Positions 15,558 through 23,152 of a stretch of 43,654 nucleotides of DNA are shown in pieces. Position 1 is the first letter of the stretch. Each line of letters begins with the position of its first letter. A model generated the notes under the pieces. It made no database searches. It was not told the DNA's origin and saw nothing but the letters and a program-made list of their open reading frames with translations. Origin of the DNA: Patescibacteria group bacterium (lineage in GTDB: Bacteria > Patescibacteriota > Minisyncoccia > Phycocordibacterales > Phycocordibacteraceae); the NCBI GenBank assembly GCA_028866135.1, contig JAGWIS010000003.1, positions 1 to 43,654 on the forward strand. Direction: 5' to 3'. The position numbers and the translations under genes are program-made.

Positions 15558-16123
15558 TTCTTCTTCTCGGCGGGAACGTAATCCACCATGAAAGCGTGCT
15601 CCCAAAGATCGAGCGCCAGGATGATCGGCAGCCCGGCGAGCTGGCCGAGCTCATGATCGTTCACGAATACCGTGTGGAGCGTATGTGCGCGAGGGTCGGC
15701 ATACACGACGACCCAGCCGATACCGCGGCTTCCGGCGACTTCCTTTATATGAGCGATGAAGTTCTCGCCGCTTCCGTACTTTTCCTCCGCAGCCTTCGCA
15801 AGCGCTGAGGAGCGATCGCCTCCTTTCTCTCCTTCGAACTGCTCGAAATAATATTCATGCATGCGCATCCCGTCGAACTCGAACGCGAAGCGACGACGCA
15901 GCTCCGCGATGAGGTAGGCATTTCCTGCGGCATCCCTAGACGGCTTGCCGTCGGGCGAACCGCCTTCTGCGGTTTTAGCCGCTTCCTTGAGCGCCTGTAT
16001 CTTTCCCATGATGAGATTCACCTGCTTCACATATCCCTCATACAGGGCGAGGTGCACTTTTACCTGCTTCTCTGAGATCCCTTCCAAAGAAGGAAGATTG
16101 AACTGTTTTGCGATGTATTGCAT
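15488..16123 (-). CDS. sodA: Superoxide dismutase, Fe/Mn family
   Basis: 211 residues. Dismutes superoxide. Metal ligands H24 (VKVHLALYEGYV), H89 (MRMHEYYF), D172 and H176 (LDLWEHAF) are all present. Residues about 48-66 (AAKTAEGGSPDGKPSRDAA) form an insertion relative to the normal helical hairpin and correspond to a palindromic DNA element (15927-15982). ATG 16123 is chosen because TATGAT (minus, 16131-16136) ends 7 nt upstream; ATG 16135 would lie in the promoter. The 3' end overlaps comEC by 70 bp. Metal preference cannot be judged. Confidence 0.93.
   Translation of the reverse strand: MQYIAKQFNLPSLEGISEKQVKVHLALYEGYVKQVNLIMGKIQALKEAAKTAEGGSPDGKPSRDAAGNAYLIAELRRRFAFEFDGMRMHEYYFEQFEGEKGGDRSSALAKAAEEKYGSGENFIAHIKEVAGSRGIGWVVVYADPRAHTLHTVFVNDHELGQLAGLPIILALDLWEHAFMVDYVPAEKKNYVDAFLANLNWSVVEKRFEAAK
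15927..15982. repeat. In-frame palindromic element inside sodA
   Basis: On the coding strand it forms three hairpins in a row: GCGG...CCGC, GGCG-GTT-CGCC and GACGGC-AA-GCCGTC, followed by TCTAGGG, with a weak outer GCGGC/GCCGC stem. It matches the holA element at 39631-39682 at 39 of 56 ungapped positions, in the same reading frame, with paired substitutions in two stems. Confidence 0.8.
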
Positions 16124-16130
16124 ATGCAAC

Positions 16131-16145
16131 ATCATACCCTATACT
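16131..16145. promoter_or_regulatory. Back-to-back -10 boxes for sodA and the small gene at 16154
   Basis: TATGAT (minus, 16131-16136) is 7 nt from the sodA ATG. TATACT (plus, 16140-16145) is 8 nt from the ATG at 16154. The two start codons are only about 30 bp apart, so neither gene has room for a 5' untranslated region. Confidence 0.55.
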
Positions 16146-16153
16146 TTCGATAT

Positions 16154-16477
16154 ATGAACATGGAATCCTTTGAGCGAGCCCCGAGCGTGCGCGAGGAAGT
16201 CTTGAAGTTCCTGAGTACCCGTCCCGAATACGCGGAAGAGAATCGTTTCTCCCAGGAAGAAATCGCCTTCGTTATTAAAGCAGTTGATGACCTCCTCAAG
16301 GAGAGCCCGAAAGAAGGTCTCGAAAGGGAGGATCTCATTAAAAGAGCGTTTGACGCCCGTGTCGCCGTACGCGGCGGCGCAGATTCAGCGGTTGTCGACG
16401 GCGGCGAAATTGTTGGAATTGCCGAATCGCCGGACAAAGCAAAAGAAATGATGTTCCGGGCGCGAAGCGGAAAGTAG
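16154..16477 (+). CDS. Small hypothetical protein
   Basis: 107 residues, charged and probably alpha-helical (SVREEVLKFLSTRPEYAEE, QEEIAFVIKAVDDLLKESPK), with no membrane segment or cysteine. I recognise no family. ATG 16154 is chosen from the TATACT box 8 nt upstream; ATG 16160 is possible. Divergent from sodA with a shared promoter region, and 11 bp before the ComEC-like fragment. Confidence 0.75.
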   Translation: MNMESFERAPSVREEVLKFLSTRPEYAEENRFSQEEIAFVIKAVDDLLKESPKEGLEREDLIKRAFDARVAVRGGADSAVVDGGEIVGIAESPDKAKEMMFRARSGK

Positions 16478-16488
16478 CGGCAGGGGCC

Positions 16489-17034
16489 GTGTTTTTGAGC
16501 CAACGTCTTCTCTTCGGCTCGGTGCTACTCCTCCTTGCGGCAAATGCCGTTCTCTACAACGCACTCTTCACTCCTCACAAGCCAAGCGTAACCGTTTTCC
16601 CCGTGGGAAAAGAAGGGAGGGCGGCTCTCATACAAAGTTCGAGCGACAGTCTGTTTCTCATTGATGCGGGGCCGGATGCGGGCATCCTCCGGGCGCTTGG
16701 CTCCGCAGTGCCGCCTTGGCGGCACTCGATTGATGCCGTGCTTCTCACGGACGCGTCTGCAAAAATATCCGGCGGATTGCCGGATGTCCTTCGGCGCTAT
16801 CATGTCCTCGCTCTTCTTCGCCCCGCAAAAATGGGCTCACGGAGCGCTGAAACTTCTTTGAGTGCCGCAGTAGGGGAATCTCCAGATCTGCGGACTGTGT
16901 CCATTCCTTCGAGTACGCGCGTATCTCTCGGCAACGATATTTCCGTTTCCGTTATTTCTACCGGAAAGTTTTTGGTCTCTTTTGGAGAATCTTCGCTCCT
17001 CGTGTCTTCAAGCACGCCCGCAGGCAGGTATTAA
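16489..17034 (+). CDS. Degenerate ComEC-type metallo-beta-lactamase-like protein
   Basis: 181 residues. An N-terminal membrane helix (LLFGSVLLLLAANAVLYNAL) is followed by a recognisable ComEC lactamase fold order: VTVFPVGKEGRAALIQ, SLFLIDAGPDAGILRALGSA, HSIDAVLLTDASAKISGGL. In active members the last segment is LTHPDADHIGG with the metal-binding His and Asp residues; here all are replaced, so hydrolase activity is unlikely. The C-terminus is short. GTG 16489 is the likely but unproven start. It may act with the truncated ComEC encoded upstream. Its stop overlaps rpmB by 4 bp. Confidence 0.72.
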   Translation: MFLSQRLLFGSVLLLLAANAVLYNALFTPHKPSVTVFPVGKEGRAALIQSSSDSLFLIDAGPDAGILRALGSAVPPWRHSIDAVLLTDASAKISGGLPDVLRRYHVLALLRPAKMGSRSAETSLSAAVGESPDLRTVSIPSSTRVSLGNDISVSVISTGKFLVSFGESSLLVSSSTPAGRY

Positions 17035-17273
17035 ATCACTCCCGCTTTCTTCAGGGTCGCGAATGCGCCGTTCTTCTTAATGGTCTTGAGCCCCTTCACC
17101 GAGGTGTCGACGATGATGGTCTTCTTGAGTTCGGGCACGTAAATACGGCGTTTCTGCAGGTTGGCCTTGCGGCGCACCTTGCCGACCGGGTTGAATTGCG
17201 TCGCGCGAGTGCGGTTTGAATACCGCCCGCCGATTTGCGTGCTTTTGCCGGTAATTTCACATTGTCTTGCCAT
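17031..17273 (-). CDS. rpmB: 50S ribosomal protein L28
   Basis: 80 residues. Starts MARQCEITGKSTQIGGRYSN, with FNPVGKVRRKANLQKRRIYV and the family C-terminus TIKKNGAFATLKKAGVI. The zinc cysteines of some L28 proteins are absent. ATG 17273 gives the exact family start. A structured hairpin lies upstream in the leader region at 17307-17347. Convergent with the ComEC-like fragment, overlapping by 4 bp. Confidence 0.95.
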   Translation of the reverse strand: MARQCEITGKSTQIGGRYSNRTRATQFNPVGKVRRKANLQKRRIYVPELKKTIIVDTSVKGLKTIKKNGAFATLKKAGVI

Positions 17274-17306
17274 GGAAGTAGATAAATTAGATACCATGCG
17301 CGCCTG

Positions 17307-17347
17307 CCCCGTAGTCAGCCGAGCGAAGCGAGGCTGTACTACTGGGG
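17307..17347. repeat. Palindromic element upstream of rpmB
   Basis: CCCCGTAGTCAGCC and GGCTGTACTACTGGGG pair over 14 bp with two bulged T residues, around GAGCGAAGCGA. It lies 34 bp before the rpmB start and in the divergent interval towards the M50 gene. It could be a leader structure or another mobile palindrome. Confidence 0.6.
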
Positions 17348-17462
17348 TGCCATAGTGGCTGCATGGTAGCATACCCCATAGCGCAACTCAAATACGAATA
17401 TGAAAAATAAACTGATGAATGTTTTTTCTCCGTACGAATCGGCAAAACAACACCTGCAATGG

Positions 17463-17484
17463 TGCCCCGTTGTACAACCGGGCA
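17463..17484. repeat. Short palindrome upstream of the M50 gene
   Basis: TGCCC-C-GTTGT and ACAAC-C-GGGCA form a 22-bp palindrome with a single C-C mismatch, 21 bp before the ATG at 17506. It could be an operator for a dimeric regulator or a further repeat. The rest of 17348-17505 shows no gene. Confidence 0.5.
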
Positions 17485-17505
17485 GGGGATTCTAAAGCGG
17501 CACGC

Positions 17506-18141
17506 ATGCTCACTCTTCTCTCTTTCGTCGTCCTTATCCTTTCCATCATCGTGCATGAAGTGGCGCACGGCTACGCCGCCAACTCGCTCGGCGACCCCAC
17601 CGCACGCCTCGCCGGCCGGCTCACGCTCAATCCGCTGCCGCATATCGATCTCATGGGATCGATCGTCATCCCCGCGCTCCTCGTCTTCACGAGCTCTCCG
17701 ATACTCTTCGGCTGGGCGAAGCCGGTGCCGTATAATCCGTACAATCTTCGCAATCAGCGCTGGGGCGAGGCGCTCGTCGCAGCGGCCGGCAGCGCCACGA
17801 ACCTCTTTCTCGCCGTCCTCTTTGGACTGATTGTGCGGCTTGGTCCTACCTACGGACTTGATGCAACGGCGCTCTCTCTTGCCGCGACTATTTCCTTTGT
17901 GAACTTGTTCCTCGGTCTTTTCAATCTCATTCCATTTCCTCCGCTCGACGGCTTCACTGCTCTCAGGAGCGCACTCCCGTGGCATTTCGCTTCCAGCCTG
18001 CTTCGTTTCGAGCATCGCATACGCACCGCGGGAGCACTTTCCCTCATCCTCTTCCTCATCGTCTTTTCGTATATCTTCGCCGGGCCATTTTTCAATTTGG
18101 TCCTCTGGTTGTTTGGACTTCTCACGGGAACCAGCTTATAG
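17506..18141 (+). CDS. Site-2 protease family membrane metalloprotease (M50, no PDZ)
   Basis: 211 residues, several membrane helices. The zinc site is H17-E-V-A-H21 in the first helix (IIVHEVAHGYAAN), and the third ligand is D148 in FNLIPFPPLDGF. Such enzymes cut substrates within the membrane, often for signalling or protein turnover; this one has no PDZ or CBS domain, so the substrate cannot be inferred. The start at 17506 sets the membrane helix at the N-terminus. Confidence 0.9.
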   Translation: MLTLLSFVVLILSIIVHEVAHGYAANSLGDPTARLAGRLTLNPLPHIDLMGSIVIPALLVFTSSPILFGWAKPVPYNPYNLRNQRWGEALVAAAGSATNLFLAVLFGLIVRLGPTYGLDATALSLAATISFVNLFLGLFNLIPFPPLDGFTALRSALPWHFASSLLRFEHRIRTAGALSLILFLIVFSYIFAGPFFNLVLWLFGLLTGTSL

Positions 18142-18207
18142 CTTTTGTTCGCAAATTACGCAAACATTCCACAATGAATGGGGTTTTTGACTGTTATACT
18201 GGGAGCG

Positions 18208-18648
18208 ATGGAGTACCACGTTCCGCAATTCATCGAGGTGGAAGATAAGATCGTCGGGCCGCTCACGCTCCGGCAGTTCATCTACATCGCCGGCGCGGGC
18301 GGGCTCTGCGTGGTTTTCTTCGCGTACTTTTCTCTCGTCTACGCGATCATCCTCTCGATTCCGGTCGTGGCATTCGCCGGCGCGCTCGCGTTCTACAAAG
18401 TGAACGGAAAGGCGTTCATCGAGATCCTCGAAGCGGGCTTCAATTACTACACGAGCGCGAAGCTCTTTCTCTGGAAGCACCATGACGCAAAAGTCGAGGA
18501 GCGCAGCGCCGCAGCGGCTGCCGCTGCGGCGGCGGAAAAGTCGCTCCGCGAAAGCGCCGGGACCCCGCGCCTCACGCGCGGCAAGCTTTCGGAGCTCGCG
18601 TGGTCGCTCGACGTGAAGACCGGGGGGTCGGGCGCATCCGAAAAATAG
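18208..18648 (+). CDS. PrgI family protein (type IV secretion component)
   Basis: 146 residues. The N-terminus YHVPQFIEVEDKIVGPLTLR and the two membrane helices (residues about 27-66) match the PrgI family, small inner-membrane proteins of Gram-positive-type conjugation systems. The tail is Ala/Glu-rich. TATACT (18195-18200) ends 7 nt before ATG 18208. It is followed by VirB4-like genes, which supports the assignment. Confidence 0.83.
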   Translation: MEYHVPQFIEVEDKIVGPLTLRQFIYIAGAGGLCVVFFAYFSLVYAIILSIPVVAFAGALAFYKVNGKAFIEILEAGFNYYTSAKLFLWKHHDAKVEERSAAAAAAAAAEKSLRESAGTPRLTRGKLSELAWSLDVKTGGSGASEK

Positions 18649-18652
18649 CATG

Positions 18653-18786
18653 CCCGGTATGACTACATGGCGTCGTGTCTTTGCTCCAAGGGTCGATTGG
18701 GGTAATGAGAGTATTGTGTCCTTTGCGCGATATGCGTGTTGCGTGGCCGCAGACACGGGGAGCAACGCCATGTTGTCATAATCGGG
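18653..18786. repeat. Inverted-repeat unit between PrgI and the TraC-like gene
   Basis: CCCGGTATGACTACATGGCG (18653-18672) is repeated in inverted form at 18766-18786 with a few differences (ACATGGCGT, ATGAC and CCCG blocks conserved). The right arm ends 1 bp before the ATG at 18788 and contains its -10 box. A 40-codon open frame on the plus strand inside it (from 18659) has no recognisable family. Confidence 0.65.
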
Positions 18787-18787
18787 T

Positions 18788-19423
18788 ATGGCGACCAAAC
18801 CAGCAACCGCGACTCAGCAGTTCGTTCCGGTCAAAGAGATCCGGAACGGCGTCATCATCCTCAAAGACGGCGGCTATCGCGGAATACTCATTTGTTCTTC
18901 GGTGAACTTTGGGCTCAAGTCGGCCGACGAGCAGCACGCCATAACGCTCGGCTTCCAGAATTTCCTCAATACGCTTGATTTCTCGATTCAGATCGTCGTG
19001 AATTCGCGCAAGATGGATCTGCGTCCGTACCTCGCGCTCCTCGAAGAGAAGGCGCCCGAGCAGAAGACCGAGCTCATGCGTGTCCAGCTGCGCGAATACA
19101 TCGAGTTCGTGCGCTCGTTCGCCGATCAGGCGAATATCATGACGAAATCCTTCTACATCGTCGTGCCGTATGCGCCCCATGTTTCCGCTGCCCGTGCGGT
19201 CGGATTCCTCCGGCGCGGCGCATCCGCCGCGAAGAGCGCCGCGACGGAAGCCTCTTTCGAGGAGGACCTGGCGCAGCTCGAGCAGCGCCTGTCGCTCGTC
19301 GCCGGCGGGCTCGCGGGCACCGGGGTGCGCGCGGCGCCCTTGGGGACCGAAGAAGTGATCGAGCTTCTGTACCGCTCCTTCAACCCGGGAGAACTCGAGA
19401 ACCCTATCCGCCTCGACAATTGA
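18788..19423 (+). CDS. TraC/VirB4-associated N-terminal domain protein
   Basis: 211 residues. Pattern TQQFVPVKEIRNGVIILKDG...LKSADEQHAITLGFQNFLNTLDFSIQIVVNSRKMDL resembles the N-terminal domain of TraC-type conjugation ATPases, here as a separate gene. CATAAT ends 5 nt before the ATG. The VirB4-like ATPase starts 1 nt after its stop, so the two chains are probably made together and act as one complex at the membrane. The family label is an inference from pattern and context. Confidence 0.75.
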   Translation: MATKPATATQQFVPVKEIRNGVIILKDGGYRGILICSSVNFGLKSADEQHAITLGFQNFLNTLDFSIQIVVNSRKMDLRPYLALLEEKAPEQKTELMRVQLREYIEFVRSFADQANIMTKSFYIVVPYAPHVSAARAVGFLRRGASAAKSAATEASFEEDLAQLEQRLSLVAGGLAGTGVRAAPLGTEEVIELLYRSFNPGELENPIRLDN

Positions 19424-19424
19424 T

Positions 19425-21248
19425 ATGTCTTTGCTTGATTTTCTAAACCGAAAGAAGAAAGAAGATGCCCCGTCAATCGTGCCGATCCTGCCGAAAGACA
19501 TCTATCGGCAAGGCTCGCTCGATCTCGTCGACACGATCGCCCCGGCGGCGCTCAAGATAGGCTCCCGAGAAATAGAGCTTGGGGAGAAATTCGCCCGCGT
19601 CTTCTACACCATCTCCTATCCGCGCTTCCTCTCCGACAGCTGGTTTTCTCCCATCATCAATCTCGACAAGGTGCTTGATATTTCCCTTTTCATCCATCCG
19701 ATACAGACCGAGGATGCGCTGCGCAGCTTCCAGAAGAAGGTCGCCGAAGTCCAGAGCCAGATCAACGAGAGGGAGGCGCGCGGGCTCGTCCGCGATCCGC
19801 TCCTCGACACCGCGTACCAGGATCTCGAGAATCTCCGCGACAATCTCCAGCAGGCGCAGGAAAAGCTCTTCGACGTAGGCCTCTATCTCGCGCTTTACGG
19901 CGACTCGAAAGAGGAGATCGACAAGACGGAAGGGGATATCCGCGGGATCCTTGACGCAAAGCTCGTCTACACGAAGCCGGCGCTTTTCCAGCAAGAGCAG
20001 GGATTCCGGTCGTGTCTCCCTTTGGGCACCGACGAGCTTTTGGTGAATTCGAAACTCGATTCTTCGCCGCTCTCCTCGGTCTTTCCCTTCGTTTCCTTCG
20101 ACCTCACGAGCGATCGCGGCATCCTCTATGGCATCAACCGCCACAACTCCTCCCTCATTCTCTTCGACCGCTACTCGCTTGAGAACTACAACTCCGTCAT
20201 TTTCGCGAAGTCCGGTTCCGGGAAAAGCTACGCGACGAAGCTCGAGCTTTTGCGCTCGCTCATGTTCGGCACCGACATCATCGTCATCGATCCGGAGCGC
20301 GAATACGAGCAGCTCGCGGAGGCGACCGGCGGCCGCTCGTTCCATATCTCGCTCTCCTCCGAGCACCACATCAATCCGTTTGATCTTCCTCCCGTGAAAG
20401 AAGACGAGGATCCGCGCGACATCTTGCGCTCAAATATCATCTCGCTCGTGGGTCTCTTCCGCATCATGCTCTCCGGCCTCTCGCCCGAGGAGGACGCGAT
20501 TATCGACCGCGCCATCAGCGAGACGTATGCGCTCAAAGACATCACCGGCGACGCCGACTTCACCGGCGCGGAGCCGCCATCGCTCTCTGATTTCGAGCAA
20601 GTCCTTTCCGGCATGGAAGGGAGCGAGTCTCTCGTAGAGCGTCTTTCCAAGTACACGCACGGCACCTGGGCCGGCTTCATGAACCAGCCCACGAACATCG
20701 ACCTCAAGCAGCAGTTCGTCGTCTTCTCGGTGCGCGACATGGAGGACGAGCTGAAGCCGGTGGCAATGTATATCATCACGCACTTCATCTGGAATGAAGT
20801 CCGCCACGAACTCAAGAAGCGCCTGCTCGTCATCGACGAGGCATGGTGGATGATGAAGAGCGAAGACACGGCCTCCTTCCTTTACTCCGTCGCCAAGCGC
20901 GGCCGCAAATACTACCTCGGGGTCTGCACCATCACACAGGACGTCGATGACTTCCTCAAGAGCCCCTACGGACGACCGATTCTCACGAACTCCTCGCTGC
21001 AGCTCCTCCTCAAGCAATCGCCGACCACGATCGACGTCTTGCAGCAAACATTCAATCTCACCGACGAGGAAAAATACCTTCTGCTTGAAGCGGGAGTAGG
21101 GGAGGGGCTCTTCTTCGCGGGGCTGAAGCACGTCGCCATCAAGATCGTCGCGAGCTATACCGAGGACCAGATCATCACGTCCGATCCTTCTCAGGTGCTC
21201 GCCATCAAGCAGGAGAAGGACCGCCATGCCCTCGCGCAAAAACAATAA
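19425..21248 (+). CDS. VirB4/TraC-type conjugation ATPase
   Basis: 607 residues. Walker A AKSGSGKS at 261-268, DIIVIDPEREYEQLAEATGG, and Walker B RLLVIDEAWW with D471-E472, then KYYLGVCTITQDVDDFLKS, as in VirB4 motors that energise type IV secretion. The N-terminal 250 residues contain a coiled region (about 105-150). Starts 1 nt after the preceding stop; the last 23 bp overlap the next gene. Part of the block 18208-25006. Whether it moves DNA or protein is unknown. Confidence 0.93.
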   Translation: MSLLDFLNRKKKEDAPSIVPILPKDIYRQGSLDLVDTIAPAALKIGSREIELGEKFARVFYTISYPRFLSDSWFSPIINLDKVLDISLFIHPIQTEDALRSFQKKVAEVQSQINEREARGLVRDPLLDTAYQDLENLRDNLQQAQEKLFDVGLYLALYGDSKEEIDKTEGDIRGILDAKLVYTKPALFQQEQGFRSCLPLGTDELLVNSKLDSSPLSSVFPFVSFDLTSDRGILYGINRHNSSLILFDRYSLENYNSVIFAKSGSGKSYATKLELLRSLMFGTDIIVIDPEREYEQLAEATGGRSFHISLSSEHHINPFDLPPVKEDEDPRDILRSNIISLVGLFRIMLSGLSPEEDAIIDRAISETYALKDITGDADFTGAEPPSLSDFEQVLSGMEGSESLVERLSKYTHGTWAGFMNQPTNIDLKQQFVVFSVRDMEDELKPVAMYIITHFIWNEVRHELKKRLLVIDEAWWMMKSEDTASFLYSVAKRGRKYYLGVCTITQDVDDFLKSPYGRPILTNSSLQLLLKQSPTTIDVLQQTFNLTDEEKYLLLEAGVGEGLFFAGLKHVAIKIVASYTEDQIITSDPSQVLAIKQEKDRHALAQKQ

Positions 21249-21981
21249 ACCGCCGCCCGAGGTGATGACGTGGACGAAAGCGGCTCCCGTGCTTGTCGTG
21301 TGTTTTATTTTCGACGCACTGCGTTTCTTCTCTGAAATGCTTTGGTTTTTTGGGCCTGTATTGGCTGCCGCTTTTTGCGCTGCAAAAGGAGCTGCCATTG
21401 CCGGAAAGGTCGGAGCGGCCAAAGCCGGAGCGGCGGCGGGAGGCCTTCTCTGCGGAGCCGCAGGAACCGCTCTCTCCCTTTCTTCGGGGTTCGAGGCCTT
21501 CGGTATCGGGATGTCCATGGCTGTCGGACTCTTCGGCTGGCTTATCGTCCTGCTCATGAACGCCCTAAACAACAGGGATATCTTTAAGGAAAATTTTTCC
21601 ATGCTGATCAAGTACGGCATAAGCCTTCTGATAAGCGAAACCCCCGTCATTAATGCACTGCCAGCACTCACCATTGTTAATGCCACAATGTTTCATGTTC
21701 AAATACAAAAAGGGAAGGAGGCTTTGAAGAAATACGAGGAAGAAAACGCGGCGCGGCTAAAGGAGCAGAAGCGGCAGGCTGCGGAGCTTCTGCGGTTCCG
21801 AAACGAACACGCCGCGCAAGAGGAGCAAGATGCTTCGAGCGGAGAGGCTTTCGATCAGGAACAGGATGAAAGCGAGGCTGCGAAGGCCGAAACATCGCGC
21901 GGCGTCATCCCTTTCCCTTCGGAAAGAATTCGAAGACCGGCAGCGGGGGAAATCCCCGAAGAGCTGCGTAAGGCGGCATGA
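21226..21981 (+). CDS. Membrane protein of the secretion block, unknown family
   Basis: 251 residues. Several hydrophobic segments: VLVVCFIFDALRFF, GPVLAAAFCAAKGAAI, an Ala/Gly-rich run, and AVGLFGWLIVLLMNAL. After these comes a long charged coiled-coil (KGKEALKKYEEENAARLKEQ onward) and an acidic tail. It overlaps the VirB4 gene by 23 bp, which indicates tight co-expression. I do not recognise a family; a scaffold role at the inner membrane is a guess. Confidence 0.8.
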   Translation: MPSRKNNKPPPEVMTWTKAAPVLVVCFIFDALRFFSEMLWFFGPVLAAAFCAAKGAAIAGKVGAAKAGAAAGGLLCGAAGTALSLSSGFEAFGIGMSMAVGLFGWLIVLLMNALNNRDIFKENFSMLIKYGISLLISETPVINALPALTIVNATMFHVQIQKGKEALKKYEEENAARLKEQKRQAAELLRFRNEHAAQEEQDASSGEAFDQEQDESEAAKAETSRGVIPFPSERIRRPAAGEIPEELRKAA

Positions 21982-22010
21982 CCGCTTCTCGGAGGCTATA
22001 TACTGGAGGC

Positions 22011-23009
22011 ATGCGCACCGGTCTTTTCGTCGCCTCTTTCGCGCTCGCGTTTGCCGCAACGCCTCTCGTGGCAGCCGCGCAAACCTTCACTGCCGCTCAA
22101 AGCGGTACGCCTTTCACGATTTCAGTGCGTCCGCAGTACCCGGCGCCCTACGGAACCGCGACTATTTCTCTCCTTTCAGATTCTTTGAATCTGGCGAATG
22201 CGTCCATGATCGTTTCGCTCGGCGGAAAGGAAATCTACCGCGGCGCGGTGCAGCCCGTGAGCGTGCCGCTCGGCAAGGCCGGAAGCGTTGCGAACGTGAA
22301 AGTGACTGTGACCTCCTCTGGCATGCCATACGCCCAGTCGGTCTTCATACAGCCCCAGGATGTCGTTCTCGTCGTCGAGCCGATATCTTCGACGCACCCG
22401 CTCTACCAGGGGAAGCCTCTCATACCGCTTGAGGGGGGCGTGCGCGTGGTCGCGATGGCGAATTTTCGGGATGCGGGAGGAAGAGCGATCGATCCGGCCG
22501 CCCTCTCCTATGCATGGACGGTCGACAATACACAAATAGCGAGTGCCTCGGGCATCGGCAGGCAGGCGATCATGGTCGCTTCTCCGCTCCAGTATCGCGA
22601 GCGCATGGTCTCGGTCGCCGTCACGAGCCAGGACGGCGGCCTCGTCGGAGGGGCGTCGTTCCCGCTCTCGTCAGAAGCGCCCTCGGTGCGGATCTACGAA
22701 AGCGATCCGCTGCTCGGCGTGCGCTTCGATCACGCGATTTCAGGCCAATACACCATCACGGGCGCGGAAGCGACTTTGTTTGCCGTGCCGTTTTCTCTCC
22801 CGACGACCCTCGGCGCGCCTGTCGTTCAGTGGTTCCTTAACGGCTCTCCGGCACAGACCGGCAGCTCCGTAACGCTCCGACCCTCCGGAAGCGGGCAGGG
22901 GAGCGCGACGCTCTCGCTCACCGCTTCTTCGGACAGCTTAACTCCCGCCACCGCGAGCCTGTCGCTCTCCTTCGGGGCCGCACCGAGCTTTAGCATCTTC
23001 GGCCTATGA
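22011..23009 (+). CDS. Exported beta-rich protein of the secretion block
   Basis: 332 residues. N-terminal signal peptide (RTGLFVASFALAFAATPLVA, then AQTF), followed by Ser/Thr/Val-rich segments of beta-sandwich type, with a PKD/Ig-like phrase LSYAWTVDNTQIASASG. No cysteines. TATACT (21999-22004) ends 6 nt before the ATG, so it may be an independent transcription start within the block. Function unknown; probably a cell-surface part of the apparatus. Confidence 0.78.
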   Translation: MRTGLFVASFALAFAATPLVAAAQTFTAAQSGTPFTISVRPQYPAPYGTATISLLSDSLNLANASMIVSLGGKEIYRGAVQPVSVPLGKAGSVANVKVTVTSSGMPYAQSVFIQPQDVVLVVEPISSTHPLYQGKPLIPLEGGVRVVAMANFRDAGGRAIDPAALSYAWTVDNTQIASASGIGRQAIMVASPLQYRERMVSVAVTSQDGGLVGGASFPLSSEAPSVRIYESDPLLGVRFDHAISGQYTITGAEATLFAVPFSLPTTLGAPVVQWFLNGSPAQTGSSVTLRPSGSGQGSATLSLTASSDSLTPATASLSLSFGAAPSFSIFGL

Positions 23010-23014
23010 TCCGA

Positions 23015-23146
23015 CACACTAAAAAGCGTAGCTTGTTTGAGAAATATTCCTGTCTTGGGATAGTTGGACGACTTGTTCTTCGTTTGGATCCGACACGACG
23101 GTTCGGCGCCCCGCAGCGGGGCGCCGAACGACGCTTTTTTGGTGTG
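23015..23146. repeat. Nested palindromic unit between two secretion-block genes
   Basis: Outer arms CACACTAAAAAGCGT (23015-23029) and ACGCTTTTTTGGTGTG (23131-23146) pair with one mismatch and one indel. Inside is a perfect 14-bp hairpin GTTCGGCGCCCCGC/GCGGGGCGCCGAAC (23101-23129). GATCCGACAC is directly repeated at 23008-23017 and 23087-23096. The inner hairpin and T6 (23135-23140) may also terminate transcription. Confidence 0.75.
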
Positions 23147-23152
23147 GCGGGG

